Shown piece by piece: positions 37,233 through 48,045 of a stretch of DNA of 58,576 bases. The notes under the pieces were generated by a model that worked only from the letters and a program-made list of their open reading frames with translations, ran no database searches and was not told the DNA's origin. The translations under genes and the position numbers were made by a program. Position 1 is the first letter of the stretch, and each line of letters opens with the position of its first letter. The stretch spans positions 1 through 58,576 of the forward strand of contig NZ_BJUL01000021.1 in assembly GCF_007989605.1 (NCBI RefSeq). Direction: 5' to 3'. The stretch comes from Vreelandella venusta (lineage in GTDB: Bacteria > Pseudomonadota > Gammaproteobacteria > Pseudomonadales > Halomonadaceae).

Positions 37233-37823
37233 CTATCCGCGACGTTTTTGCTGGCGCTCACGGTTATTCGCTTTGGCACGGTCACTTTTACGTAGCATAA
37301 CCCAGGTGGCACCCAGGCCACCCTCTGCAGGCTGAGCAGAAATATAAGCTTGCACTTCGTCGAACTGAGTGAGCCATTTAGCCAGATAGGAACGCAGGAC
37401 ATTTGCAGGACTATCTATTTCTCGACCTCTCCCATGCACAATGAGTACAGAGCGAAGGTCGTGAAGGTAAGCCTCTTGAATAAATGGGAACAGCATTCTG
37501 CGACACTCTGCCAGCGGCCGCCGCAACAGATGTAGTTGGGCCTGGACACTGTACCCCCCATGCTTCAGTTTATCGACCACACCTTGCTGAATACCCTCAC
37601 GGCGGTATTCAATCGGATCAAAGGGCGGCAACAAGTCGACAAAATCATCGGATAAGAAATTGCGCTCCTCCAAACGCTGCTCAGCACTTTCACGACGAGC
37701 AAGCTGGGCCTCTGTAGGCCGCTGGCGCTGAGTGCCTGTATCTGCGCGGTTATGCTTGGCTAACGGCTTTACATCGCCGACCAACGCACTGAAATCCATC
37801 TCATCACGAAGTGATTGATTCAT
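37233..37823 (-). CDS. Smr-domain protein (SmrA-like)
   Basis: A 196-residue protein with a C-terminal Smr domain, recognisable from LDLH-like QAQLHLLRRPLAECRRML, the conserved VLIVHGRGRE, and VLRSYLAKWLTQFDEVQAYISAQPAEGGLGATWVML. Smr domains nick DNA or RNA; the residues usually found in the LDLHG motif are altered here (AQLHLLRR), so activity is uncertain. The ATG at 37823 has AGGAG six bases upstream; a TTG at 37841 is an unlikely alternative. The basic C-terminus (RAKANNREQQKRRG-like) may bind nucleic acid. Confidence 0.85.
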   Translation of the reverse strand: MNQSLRDEMDFSALVGDVKPLAKHNRADTGTQRQRPTEAQLARRESAEQRLEERNFLSDDFVDLLPPFDPIEYRREGIQQGVVDKLKHGGYSVQAQLHLLRRPLAECRRMLFPFIQEAYLHDLRSVLIVHGRGREIDSPANVLRSYLAKWLTQFDEVQAYISAQPAEGGLGATWVMLRKSDRAKANNRERQQKRRG

Positions 37824-37944
37824 AACAGGCTCCTCTGACAAGGTCTAATACCCTTATCCTAGCAAACCCGTCGACATTGCTTAAGACTTGTTTTCATTAA
37901 CATCTAACGCCACGCTAATAGCCAATACAATCAAAGGAGTGGGC

Positions 37945-39478
<1,534 letters not shown>

Positions 39479-39507
39479 GCTTAGCTACCCTCTGTTTGCT
39501 AAAAACA

Positions 39508-40200
39508 TCAGTAGGGATAAAACCACAGCCAGCCACAAACGCCCGCCGCAACTAAAAAAGCACCTAGCGCAAATAGGCGATGCTTAGTTCGGCGGGCAGG
39601 TTTTATATCAATCGGTTCACTATTGAAAAGTTTGATTCCCGTCACCATCGCCGCGACTAAATTTTCTCCTTGCAGAGCATGCACAACGATGCCCGCAACA
39701 TGGATTGCTATCAGGATAAGCAGCACATCACTATTGAGTGAATGCAAGCTGGCTAGCTCGCCACTTATGTCTCGGCCCAACAAACCGTAAAGCGGGCCCT
39801 GAAAGAAGATATCGTCACTCAAAAACAGCCCACTCACTGCCTGAAAACTCAGTGAGAGCAGCAGAAGCACCACCATCCATCCCCCCAGGGGGTTGTGGCT
39901 CGCATAGCGAGGTGCACGTCGCTTGAGCAGCGCATTTGCATAAATTGCCGTATTTTTTGGCCCATAAACAAACGTACTAAAGCGGGCATAGATAGGGCCT
40001 GACACGCCCCAGATCACGCGAAATATCAATAAACCAATAATCAGGTAGCCTGCTTGGGCATGAGCCTCAATCGGAAACAAAAACGGTGCGCCATTGGTTT
40101 TCGCGGTGTAAAACGAAATGGCCACCGCTGCCAGCAGACACCAATGGAATAAGCGTACAAAGACGTCCCAAACGGCCAGCTGTTTTCTTTCATTCTGCAT
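39508..40200 (-). CDS. Cytochrome b561-type diheme membrane protein
   Basis: A 230-residue protein of the bacterial cytochrome b561 / Ni,Fe-hydrogenase b-type family. It has about five hydrophobic helices, with histidines that could ligate haem in VRLFHWCLL, EAHAQAGYLIIG, and IHVAGIVVHALQGENLVAAM. The ending TKHRLFALGAFLVAAGVCGWLWF is an extra C-terminal helix. Such proteins pass electrons between quinol and periplasmic c-type cytochromes. No partner cytochrome gene is adjacent. Confidence 0.9.
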   Translation of the reverse strand: MQNERKQLAVWDVFVRLFHWCLLAAVAISFYTAKTNGAPFLFPIEAHAQAGYLIIGLLIFRVIWGVSGPIYARFSTFVYGPKNTAIYANALLKRRAPRYASHNPLGGWMVVLLLLSLSFQAVSGLFLSDDIFFQGPLYGLLGRDISGELASLHSLNSDVLLILIAIHVAGIVVHALQGENLVAAMVTGIKLFNSEPIDIKPARRTKHRLFALGAFLVAAGVCGWLWFYPY

Positions 40201-40437
40201 TACGTTGCCCTTTATCTTCTATCCATACATTTTCTCATTTCTTCAATGTTTCTGATATAACGCATTACAGAGCACAGGCGACGCGTTATACAATCAAGCA
40301 ACTTTGCATTACCCGTAACGCCATCAACCTCTCGGCTGGGCTTCCAAATAGAGCTTGTCAACAAAGCGTAGAGACAGGGCTTGAGCTTTACCGAAAGACC
40401 AGCGACCATGAACAAAATTTAAAGGGAGCAGTATTCA

Positions 40438-41082
40438 ATGACACGCAATATAGCTGATATTAGGCGCGATTATGAAGGTGGCCGCCTTGATGAAGCCCAA
40501 GCCCCCGACAATCCCTTTGTGCTGTTTGATGAGTGGTTTAGCCTAGCGCTGGAAACGGAAGGACAAGACGGTAACGCAATGACCCTTGCTACGGTAGACA
40601 GCCAGGGGCGCCCCCATGCCCGTGTCGTTCTGCTCAAGGGGTTTGATGAGCAAGGCATGGTGTTTTTCACCAACTACCATAGCCACAAAGGTAGCGAGCT
40701 GAGTAACGTACCTTTTGCGGCCATCACCTTTTGGTGGCCTTCGCTGTCACGACAAGTGCGCATCGAAGGTCCCGTAGAGCAAGTGGCACAAGAGGAGTCT
40801 GATGAGTACTTCTCAAGTCGTCCACGTGGTAGCCAGCTGGGTGCCTGGATTGCTACCCAAAGCGTTGTGATCCCCGATCGCAATTGGATCGAAGAGCGGC
40901 AAAAACGCTTTGAACAAGCCTACGAAGGGCAAGATATTCCACGTCCGAATCACTGGGGTGGCTATCGAGTTAATCCTGAAATGATAGAGTTCTGGCAGGG
41001 GCAACCCAGTCGTCTTCACGACCGCCTACGTTTTGAACGACGTGACGGCGGCGACTGGAGCCGCTTCCGCTTAGCCCCTTAA
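40438..41082 (+). CDS. pdxH: Pyridoxamine 5'-phosphate oxidase PdxH
   Basis: FMN enzyme that makes pyridoxal 5'-phosphate from PNP or PMP. Diagnostic blocks are present: TLATVDSQGRPHARVVLLKGFDEQG, FFTNYHSHKGSEL, RQVRIEGPVEQV, SRPRGSQLGAW and the C-terminal WGGYRVNPEMIEFWQGQPSRLHDRLRF. Length is 214 residues. AAAGGGAG precedes the ATG. It is transcribed alone between two minus-strand genes. Confidence 0.96.
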   Translation: MTRNIADIRRDYEGGRLDEAQAPDNPFVLFDEWFSLALETEGQDGNAMTLATVDSQGRPHARVVLLKGFDEQGMVFFTNYHSHKGSELSNVPFAAITFWWPSLSRQVRIEGPVEQVAQEESDEYFSSRPRGSQLGAWIATQSVVIPDRNWIEERQKRFEQAYEGQDIPRPNHWGGYRVNPEMIEFWQGQPSRLHDRLRFERRDGGDWSRFRLAP

Positions 41083-41152
41083 TCAAGCAATTCATTAAGT
41101 TAGTCGGTTCTTAATTTAGACATTTCGTCACTTGCGTTTACCCATCCCATGA

Positions 41153-41182
41153 ATGAGCCTGCCTCAAAAGAGGCAGGCTCAT
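41153..41182. terminator. Hairpin between convergent pdxH and pat
   Basis: A perfect 13-bp stem (atgagcctgcctc / gaggcaggctcat) with an AAAA loop. The following T-tract is short (ATTTGGG), so it is a moderate terminator for pdxH and may also slow transcription coming from pat. Confidence 0.65.
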
Positions 41183-41202
41183 TTGGGTCAGAAGCAACCT
41201 AG

Positions 41203-43947
41203 TCAGGCTGGGCTCTCTAACCGGTGACGCTGCCACTCACTTTCAGGCTCGTTCAGCCTGAGCACGGCATCAATCACCTGCTCTTCCATGTTATAGCGAC
41301 ACTTAAAGCCTAAGTGCTTCATCAAGGCGCGCATGGGATGGTTATCGACCATAATTTTGCCGATCATTTCGAGCGTGCCAATGCTGGTGCAGTAATCGAT
41401 CATCTTGTTCATTAACAGGCTACCAATACCCAGCCCCTGCAAGTCGTCACGGATAATAATCGAAAACTCCGTGCGAATATTATCAGGATCATTCCATACC
41501 CGAACGACACCCAACATCTCTTTACTCCCGTCATCGTGCTGATGTTCGGCAATAAAGGCCATCTGTCGGTCGTAGTTGATATGCGACAGAATCGACAGAT
41601 CACGCTGGGTTAAGTTAGATTTATTGTGGAAGTAACGAAAACGAATACTCTCCTCTGATAACTGCCGGTGGAACGTCGTAATCAGCGGAGCATCTTCCGC
41701 GCGGATGGGGCGAACCTCTACCCGCCATCCATTTGTCAGCGTTACCCATTCCCGTAGCTCTTCAGGGTAAGGCATGATGGCAAAACGCGCAGGTGGCCCT
41801 AAGTCCATGGCAAAATCTACGGCTAACATCCCATCACGGTTTAGCAACAAAGGATTGAGTTCAAGCCCTCTCAAGTCGACTAAGTCAGACGCCATTTGAG
41901 ACAGCTTGACCAACAGCTGGCAGAGCCGCTGGATATCTCGTTCGGGGTCGGCCGAATGCTCGCGAATCAATGAAGCCGCATGGGTCCTGCCCACCACGTC
42001 AGCGGCCAAGCTCATGTTCAGCGGCGGTAGCGCAATCTGGCGGTCCGCTAGCACGTTTACTTTATAGCCACCTATCCCAAACACAATCAGCGGACCGAAC
42101 ACAGGGTCACGCGTGATCCCGGCACAGATCTGCATTGAGTGTTTACCACGCTGCATTGGCTGCAAACAGTATTCGCGAATAGCATATTGAGGGAATTTCT
42201 CGCGTACCTTATCGCCCAGCTGGCGAATTCCTTCAGCCACTTGTTCAGGCGTTTCTAAATCTTGCAGTAGACCCGCGGATATTTTATGGGGATGCTTACG
42301 GTAACGATAAGGACGACAATTGCCCTCGTGAATGACTTTTAGCGCCTTAGGACCTGGAAAATGATCCGCCATTGCTAAGGCATCTTCCGGCTTGCTTAAA
42401 TAGACACTAGGCGCCGCTGGAATGCCATAGGCTTCCAATACTTGGGCCGTTTCGGAATGGGTCAATGTTTGTCGCCCTTCCGCTTTGGCATTTTTAATCA
42501 GCGCGCGACACTCCGCACGAATCTCTGCGCTGGTGGAAAAAGGTAAGCTAGGCGGAATTTCATGCAGCAGCGCTTGAACACGCTGGTAGTCCACCATATG
42601 CATAAATGCTTTCACCGCCTTTTCCGGCGATGTATAGGTGGGGATCCCCGCCAAATTGCACACATGCCTAGCATTCAGAGCTTCTTTTAGCCCCATCCAA
42701 CTCGTCAGCAAGTTACGTTTAAATGTTTTTCGATGATCAATCAGCGCCTGAGCGGTGGCCATTGAAGGCGCTAAACGCGTGGGTGCGTGAACCACCAGCA
42801 CGGCATCCACATTTGGATCAGCAGTGACAATTTTTAGCGCTTCGACAAAACGCTCTGGCGTTGCGTTGCCGCCTAAATCCACTGGATTTTCACCAGGCTT
42901 GCTGATATCGACCTGGCTTTTATGCAGCACACGCTGGGTCTCTTCGCTAAACTCAGCCAGTTTACCGCCTGCACTAATCAGTTTATCGATCGCCAACATG
43001 GCGGGACCTAAGCCATTAGATACAATAGCCAACCGATCACCGCGAAGCGGCTTCATACGCGATAAGGTTTCCAGCGCATCCAGCAATTCATCATAATCAT
43101 TAACGCGAACAACGCCAGCTCGGGCGAAGGCCGCGTCAAACACCACATCACGATTAGCAATGCCTGGCGTGGGGGCCATACCCGAAATATCTGACTGCGG
43201 CGTTCGCCCACTCTTGATGGCGACGACCAAGCGGTTACGCGATGCATCACGCACGGAGGTCATAAAATGCTGAGCATCCATCACGCGCTCAAGGTGCAGT
43301 AGAATCGCTTGCGCTGGAGAAAACTGATTCACATAATCAATCAAATCTGGCAGTAGAACATCAACACTGTCACCTACCGTGATCAAGTGTGAAAAGCCTA
43401 CATCGCGGCCAGCAGCCCAATCGATCATGGCATTTGCCAACATACCCGATTGCCCTAAATAGGCCACCTTGCCTGCTTGAACCGGCTGACTGGCATAAGA
43501 GGCATTCAGTTTTTTCCCGGGCACAATCAGTCCCATACACTCAGGCCCTAGCACCCGGATACCCGACTCTATCGCTGACTGCAACATACGCTGCCGGATA
43601 GACCCCTTATTACCCGTCTCTCGATCCAGGTAGGCACCACCAGAAAGCACCAAAGCAGCCTTAACACCAAACTGGCCAAGTTTTTTGATCAGGCTAGGAA
43701 CACCATCGATTGGCGAACAAATAACTGCTAAATCAGGAATTTCAGGCAGTTCATTTACGGTGCGGACGCAATCTACGCCGAAGACTGTGTCATAGCCTTT
43801 CAGATTGACTGCCCATATTTTTCCCCTAAAACCGCCTTCTTGAAGGTTACTGAGTACTAAACCGCCCAACGAAGCTGGCTTTTCAGAGGCACCGAACACG
43901 GCCACTGTGCGCGGTTCGAAAAAATGATGCAAAAAACGTGTGCTCAC
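41203..43947 (-). CDS. Pat-type protein lysine acetyltransferase (acyl-CoA synthetase-GNAT fusion)
   Basis: A 914-residue protein with the Pat/Pka architecture: CoA-binding and succinyl-CoA-ligase-like domains (VAVFGASEKPASLGGLVLSNL; LGPECMGLIVP), an ATP-grasp domain, and a C-terminal GNAT domain (about residues 740-900; SIIIRDDLQGLGIGSLLMNK binds acetyl-CoA). The loop that carries the phospho-His in active ADP-forming synthetases reads GMAPTPGIANRD (about residues 256-267) without a His, consistent with a regulatory rather than synthetase role. The GTG start at 43947 has GGGGAG upstream. The gene is divergent from an HDAC-family deacetylase, so writer and eraser share an intergenic region. 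Confidence 0.9.
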   Translation of the reverse strand: MSTRFLHHFFEPRTVAVFGASEKPASLGGLVLSNLQEGGFRGKIWAVNLKGYDTVFGVDCVRTVNELPEIPDLAVICSPIDGVPSLIKKLGQFGVKAALVLSGGAYLDRETGNKGSIRQRMLQSAIESGIRVLGPECMGLIVPGKKLNASYASQPVQAGKVAYLGQSGMLANAMIDWAAGRDVGFSHLITVGDSVDVLLPDLIDYVNQFSPAQAILLHLERVMDAQHFMTSVRDASRNRLVVAIKSGRTPQSDISGMAPTPGIANRDVVFDAAFARAGVVRVNDYDELLDALETLSRMKPLRGDRLAIVSNGLGPAMLAIDKLISAGGKLAEFSEETQRVLHKSQVDISKPGENPVDLGGNATPERFVEALKIVTADPNVDAVLVVHAPTRLAPSMATAQALIDHRKTFKRNLLTSWMGLKEALNARHVCNLAGIPTYTSPEKAVKAFMHMVDYQRVQALLHEIPPSLPFSTSAEIRAECRALIKNAKAEGRQTLTHSETAQVLEAYGIPAAPSVYLSKPEDALAMADHFPGPKALKVIHEGNCRPYRYRKHPHKISAGLLQDLETPEQVAEGIRQLGDKVREKFPQYAIREYCLQPMQRGKHSMQICAGITRDPVFGPLIVFGIGGYKVNVLADRQIALPPLNMSLAADVVGRTHAASLIREHSADPERDIQRLCQLLVKLSQMASDLVDLRGLELNPLLLNRDGMLAVDFAMDLGPPARFAIMPYPEELREWVTLTNGWRVEVRPIRAEDAPLITTFHRQLSEESIRFRYFHNKSNLTQRDLSILSHINYDRQMAFIAEHQHDDGSKEMLGVVRVWNDPDNIRTEFSIIIRDDLQGLGIGSLLMNKMIDYCTSIGTLEMIGKIMVDNHPMRALMKHLGFKCRYNMEEQVIDAVLRLNEPESEWQRHRLESPA

Positions 43948-44053
43948 GAATGCGTCTCCCCTGAAATTAATAACCACTGTGTACGACTTATTGACACTGT
44001 CGCGCAAGCCCCTGAGACGATTAAGGTGGCGATATTGTCTTCGGAGCGCTTGC

Positions 44054-44995
44054 ATGATTACTGCCTACCTTACTCACCCAGACTGCGCATTGCACCATAT
44101 GGGGCCTGAACACCCTGAAAGCCCCCAACGGCTTGAAGCGATTCGCGCGCGCCTATCGCTAGCAGGCCTTCTTCAACAAACCATGCAGGCAGATGCCAAA
44201 GCGGCGTGTGATGAGGCGTTAGCAAGAGTGCACCCAGCAAGGCACCTTAATGCGTTAGCAAAGTGTCTGCCGAAAGAAGGCATCGTTACACTCGATAGCG
44301 ACACAATGATGAACCCCGATAGCCTCAATGCCGCAAGAGTCGCCGCAGGCGCCGTCATTCGCGGAGTTGATCAAGTGTTTAAGCGCCAAGCTGACAACGT
44401 ATTTTGCGCAGTACGGCCGCCAGGGCATCATGCAGAAGCGGCGGATGCGATGGGGTTTTGTTTCTATAACAACATTGCCGTCGGTGCGGCCCATGCAAAG
44501 GTAAAGTATGGTGCTAAACGTATCGCAATACTCGATTTTGATGTCCATCAATGCAACGGCACTATTGATATCTTCAAAAATGACCCCGAGGTGCTGGTGT
44601 GCACGAGCTTCCAGTATCCGTTTTATCCATGGCGCTATTTACGCAGTGAATGGCAAAATGTGGTCAATACGCCGCTAGAAGTAGGCACTGACAGTAAAGA
44701 ATTTAGACGCATTATCGAGCGACAGTGGCTCCCCGCGTTACATGCGTTCAAACCCGACTTAGTCATGCTTTCTGCAGGCTTCGATGCTCATCGTGACGAC
44801 CCGATGGGAGACATCTGCTTAGAGGATGAGGACTTTTATTGGGTAACCCACTTAGCAATGGAGATTGCGGCCCTCTATGCAGAAAACCGAGTAGTTTCAG
44901 TACTTGAGGGGGGATATAACCTGAAAACCCTCGCTAGCGGTGCAGAAGCTCACTTAAAAGCGCTATTGGGTTTGCCGTTTACGGATGTCCCATGA
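44054..44995 (+). CDS. HDAC-family deacetylase
   Basis: A 313-residue protein of the class II histone deacetylase / acetoin-utilisation superfamily. Zinc and catalytic motifs are intact: HPESPQRLEAI, RPPGHHAEAADAMGFCFYNN, DFDVHQCNGT, SAGFDAHRDDPMGD and LEGGYNLKTLA. The ATG at 44054 has GGAG seven bases upstream; an earlier in-frame start overlapping the pat 5' end is less likely. Bacterial members remove acetyl groups from lysines, polyamines or small amides. Divergence from pat (106 bases) suggests a role in reversible protein acetylation. Confidence 0.9.
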   Translation: MITAYLTHPDCALHHMGPEHPESPQRLEAIRARLSLAGLLQQTMQADAKAACDEALARVHPARHLNALAKCLPKEGIVTLDSDTMMNPDSLNAARVAAGAVIRGVDQVFKRQADNVFCAVRPPGHHAEAADAMGFCFYNNIAVGAAHAKVKYGAKRIAILDFDVHQCNGTIDIFKNDPEVLVCTSFQYPFYPWRYLRSEWQNVVNTPLEVGTDSKEFRRIIERQWLPALHAFKPDLVMLSAGFDAHRDDPMGDICLEDEDFYWVTHLAMEIAALYAENRVVSVLEGGYNLKTLASGAEAHLKALLGLPFTDVP

Positions 44996-45127
44996 CGTAT
45001 GCCACTCGCTATTGTAAAGCGCCATGCAGCGTTGCTTGAAACTGAGCTGCTTGAAAACTGTGCGACCTTGAAACAGGGTGTCTGTGATAACATGCGGTTT
45101 TATTGACGTTTACTCACGTGGCTTTTT

Positions 45128-45760
45128 ATGACCGCTACTTCTGAAGAGCATGCTGCGCTGCGCATAGCTTCTGGGCGAAAGCCCTTTGTCGAACCTTTAC
45201 GCTTGGGGGAACGGTTAAAACAGATTCGCCTTGCCAACCAGTGGACATTGGAAGACGTCAGCCAGCGCACAGGTTTAGCCCGCTCAACACTCTCCAAGAT
45301 CGAAAATGATCAAGTGTCGCCTACGTTCAGTGTGGTTCAAAAACTTATTACCGGCCTGAACATCGACCTGCCCCAGCTATTTACGCCGCCGAAGCGTGAA
45401 CGCTATACCATGGGGCGTAGAGATCTTACCCGTAAGGGCAAGGGCCAGGTACACCCTACCCCTACCTATGAGCATGAGCTGCTAGGACATCAGCTTGCGC
45501 AAAAGCGCATGATCCCTTTCAAGACCATTGTTAGAGCACGCAGTTTTGAGGAGTATCATCAGTGGGTTCGACACGACGGTGAAGAATTTCTGATGATTTT
45601 AGAAGGCGATATTTTGTTATACACAGAATTTTATGCGCCACTCGTACTCGCCGAAGGCGATAGTATTTATTTTGATAGTGACATGGGGCACGCTCTTGTT
45701 TCTACCAGCCCAGAAGATGCGGTCGTACTTTCTGTTTGCACACGGGGCGACTCGGCCTAA
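45128..45760 (+). CDS. XRE-family regulator with C-terminal cupin domain
   Basis: A 210-residue transcription factor. The HTH lies at about residues 26-82 (LGERLKQIRLANQWTLEDVSQRTGLARSTLSKIEN), and the C-terminal cupin at about 130-205 (HDGEEFLMILEGDILLYTEFYAP, then GDSIYFDSDMGHALVS). Such fusions sense small ligands such as amines or amino acids. The neighbouring HDAC-family gene, which could act on acetylated amines, is on the same strand 132 bases upstream. Confidence 0.88.
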   Translation: MTATSEEHAALRIASGRKPFVEPLRLGERLKQIRLANQWTLEDVSQRTGLARSTLSKIENDQVSPTFSVVQKLITGLNIDLPQLFTPPKRERYTMGRRDLTRKGKGQVHPTPTYEHELLGHQLAQKRMIPFKTIVRARSFEEYHQWVRHDGEEFLMILEGDILLYTEFYAPLVLAEGDSIYFDSDMGHALVSTSPEDAVVLSVCTRGDSA

Positions 45761-45796
45761 CGCCCACATCTCGTACTGCTAAAACTAACAAAAGAG

Positions 45797-46147
45797 CTAT
45801 AAGCAGTTCGTAGGCTTAGGAAGGCCAGCGATGCGAGCAATACGCTTTGGTGGACTCCCCGGAAACAGCGTCATTAAATAAATTGAATTCCCCTTCTCAT
45901 CACCTAGCGCCTGTTTTGTGGCTTTAACTAGGGGGCGCATGGCGGGTGCCATTTCATATTGACTATAAAAATCACGCACCAGGTGAATAATTTCCCAGTG
46001 TTTTTCTGTGAGCGCTAAGCCTTCGTCCTCAGCGAGTAACTGAGCAATCTCATCGCTCCACTGATCCTGCTTAACCAGATATCCCTCAGGATCTAGTTGG
46101 ATTTTTTGTGACGAATCAAGATAACGGTATAAACTTTGATTGCTCAT
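45797..46147 (-). CDS. tusE: Sulfur-relay protein TusE (DsrC family)
   Basis: Last step of the Tus relay, handing persulfide sulfur to MnmA for tRNA 2-thiouridine synthesis. The 116-residue protein has WSDEIAQLLAEDEGLALTEKHWEIIHLVRDFY and the C-terminal GLPKPTNCL with the single active Cys penultimate, as in TusE (dissimilatory DsrC has two). The ATG at 46147 follows the tusB stop; a TTG at 46153 overlapping that stop is also possible. Confidence 0.93.
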   Translation of the reverse strand: MSNQSLYRYLDSSQKIQLDPEGYLVKQDQWSDEIAQLLAEDEGLALTEKHWEIIHLVRDFYSQYEMAPAMRPLVKATKQALGDEKGNSIYLMTLFPGSPPKRIARIAGLPKPTNCL

Positions 46148-46149
46148 AT

Positions 46150-46437
46150 TCAATACCAGGAAATGATCTTTTCATTTTGCTCGGTCAACCTAATAAAGCC
46201 GTCCATTTCTAGCAAAGGTAGCCCATGGCTTGTGGCAACAGAGTGAACCCCTCTCGCCATAGCATCTTCAGCGAGCAAAAAAATCGATGCTGTATTTGCT
46301 GCCCAGCCTTGCCACTCAGGATAGAGAGCAGCCTGCACGCCATCTTCTATCAGCACAACGGAATCGCCATTGCTGAGTGCGTTGAGCATTTGCACAGCAG
46401 CATCGCTATGGGGAGGTTTATTCAGAATATGCAGCAT
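46150..46437 (-). CDS. tusB: Sulfur-relay protein TusB (DsrH family)
   Basis: A 95-residue subunit of the TusBCD complex. The start MLHILNKPPHSDAA and the middle GDSVVLIEDGVQAAL fit DsrH/TusB, though the family is divergent. It lies between tusC and tusE in the usual D-C-B-E order. Confidence 0.9.
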   Translation of the reverse strand: MLHILNKPPHSDAAVQMLNALSNGDSVVLIEDGVQAALYPEWQGWAANTASIFLLAEDAMARGVHSVATSHGLPLLEMDGFIRLTEQNEKIISWY

Positions 46438-46473
46438 AGTTATTGGCTACTCTGCTAAAAATTGAGCGCAAAA

Positions 46474-46839
46474 TTAAAAATTAAGAACATAATTATAACG
46501 CTGGAATAGGTCGGGCATATCTGAAGCCGGGACTAGGGTAACTCCCTCAACCAGCTGATCAGAGGCTATATTAAAGGCTTGTAGCGTCTCAGTAGGGACT
46601 AATATGTTTTCTATATCGTACATTTCTAACATATTAATTGTCGGTAGCGTTGCTTTTTGACCAGGTGCGCCAGCCCCTTGCTCTTTGAGTAACGCGAATA
46701 TCCCCTGCCCTAAAAACAGCAGATCAACATCTTGTCCAAAGGCAGCAGACACAAGTGCAACATCCAGCCCTTCCCGCAACTCATTTGAGCGATAGGGCGC
46801 ATGTCGTATAACGATAAGTCGCTCATTTGCTTCAGCCAT
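46474..46839 (-). CDS. tusC: Sulfur-relay protein TusC (DsrF family)
   Basis: A 121-residue subunit of TusBCD. The conserved N-terminal ERLIVIRHAPYRSNELREGLDVALVSAAF and internal DVDLLFLGQGIFALL match DsrF/TusC. AGGGAG lies before the ATG. A 36-base gap separates it from tusB. Confidence 0.92.
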   Translation of the reverse strand: MAEANERLIVIRHAPYRSNELREGLDVALVSAAFGQDVDLLFLGQGIFALLKEQGAGAPGQKATLPTINMLEMYDIENILVPTETLQAFNIASDQLVEGVTLVPASDMPDLFQRYNYVLNF

Positions 46840-46894
46840 CTTACTCCCTACCTATCAAACTCTGGTCGCCCTGGTTTCAGCCCTGTTCACCATA

Positions 46895-47284
46895 CTAAGC
46901 AAACGTAATCAATCGATCACAGCGCTGCTGTAGCTCAAGCAGTTGCCCTAGCCCCGTTAATTCAAAAGGTGGCTCAAGATTGAAATTCACGTGCCCGTGC
47001 CGCTTTGCCTCTGCCTCACTCACCACGCCACGGCGTAACGCCGCCGCAATGCAGACATCTAATGCCACCCCGTGCTGATGATGCAGATCAGCCCAAGCAT
47101 CGCGCATATTCAGCTCATCTTGTGGAGGAGACATAAGCTGGGAAGCATTATGAACGCCATCTTGATAGAAAAAAATGCCCTTGATGTGGTGCCCTTCATT
47201 TAGCACTGCTTGGGCAAATCGCAGTGCGGAATGCGGGGCGGCACTACTATACGGCGCCCCTATGACCAATAAGCCATACTCCAT
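46895..47284 (-). CDS. tusD: Sulfur-relay protein TusD (DsrE family)
   Basis: A 129-residue subunit that receives sulfur from TusA within TusBCD. The core AQAVLNEGHHIKGIFFYQDGVHNAS and the sulfur-carrying cysteine in LDVCIAAALRRG are typical. It is first in the tusDCBE operon, after the yccA terminator. Confidence 0.93.
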   Translation of the reverse strand: MEYGLLVIGAPYSSAAPHSALRFAQAVLNEGHHIKGIFFYQDGVHNASQLMSPPQDELNMRDAWADLHHQHGVALDVCIAAALRRGVVSEAEAKRHGHVNFNLEPPFELTGLGQLLELQQRCDRLITFA

Positions 47285-47310
47285 CGGATTATCTCGATAC
47301 AGTCCGCCCT

Positions 47311-47340
47311 AAAAAAAACAGACCCTAGTATGTAGGGCCT
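47311..47340 (-). terminator. Terminator of yccA
   Basis: On the minus strand, AGGCCCTA pairs with TAGGGTCT (one G-U pair), loop of five, followed by G and a run of eight T. It lies between yccA and tusD, so the tus genes should have their own promoter or be reached by read-through. Confidence 0.85.
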
Positions 47341-47364
47341 GTTGCGATAGTACTGCAAGGATGA

Positions 47365-48045
47365 TCAGTCGTTGCTCATAATGCCTAAAATCGAGAGCAG
47401 ACTGATGAACAGATTATAAATGGAAACATAAAGCGTAATAGTTGCGAGGATGTAGTTGGTCTCTCCCGCCCGGTGAACAATCTCGCTGGTTTGGTAGAGG
47501 ATCGCAGCGGATGCAAACAGCACAAAACCAGCAGAAACCATCAATGAAAGCGCTGGGATGTTAAAGATCAGCCCAGCAACCATGGCCAAAATCAACACAA
47601 TGGCGCCAGCCATCAGGAAATTACCTAAAAAGCTGAAGTCTTTCTTGGTGGTTAATGCAACCGCAGAGAGGCCGATAAACGTCAGACCAGTCATTGCCAA
47701 TGCGTTCATTATCAAAGCGCCACCGTTAGGTAACGTCAGATAAGCAGAAATAATTGGGCCAAGCGTAAAGCCCATAAACCCAGTGAACGCGAAAGTAGCT
47801 AACAATCCAGCCGCCGAGTTGGCCGTTTTGTGAACCAGGAACATCAGCCCATAAGCACCGATGAAGAACACAAAAATGTTCATTTGTTGGATGCCCATTG
47901 CAACAGAGGCACCAGCGGTGACCGCAGAGAATAGCAATGTCATGGCCAATAGCGCGTAGGTATTACGCAGAACTTTGTTAGCGCCAACACTACTTACTTC
48001 GCCGCGCGTTTGCGCTCTCGCCGTGTTCGAATCGTTAAAAGCCAT
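47365..48045 (-). CDS. yccA: Bax inhibitor-1/YccA family membrane protein
   Basis: A 226-residue protein with seven hydrophobic helices; the last contains charged residues typical of BI-1 proteins (YILATITLYVSIYNLFISLL). In E. coli YccA modulates the FtsH membrane protease. A cytosolic N-terminus of about 25 polar residues precedes the first helix. In E. coli the gene also neighbours tusE, so the linkage to sulfur relay is conserved. Confidence 0.93.
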   Translation of the reverse strand: MAFNDSNTARAQTRGEVSSVGANKVLRNTYALLAMTLLFSAVTAGASVAMGIQQMNIFVFFIGAYGLMFLVHKTANSAAGLLATFAFTGFMGFTLGPIISAYLTLPNGGALIMNALAMTGLTFIGLSAVALTTKKDFSFLGNFLMAGAIVLILAMVAGLIFNIPALSLMVSAGFVLFASAAILYQTSEIVHRAGETNYILATITLYVSIYNLFISLLSILGIMSND

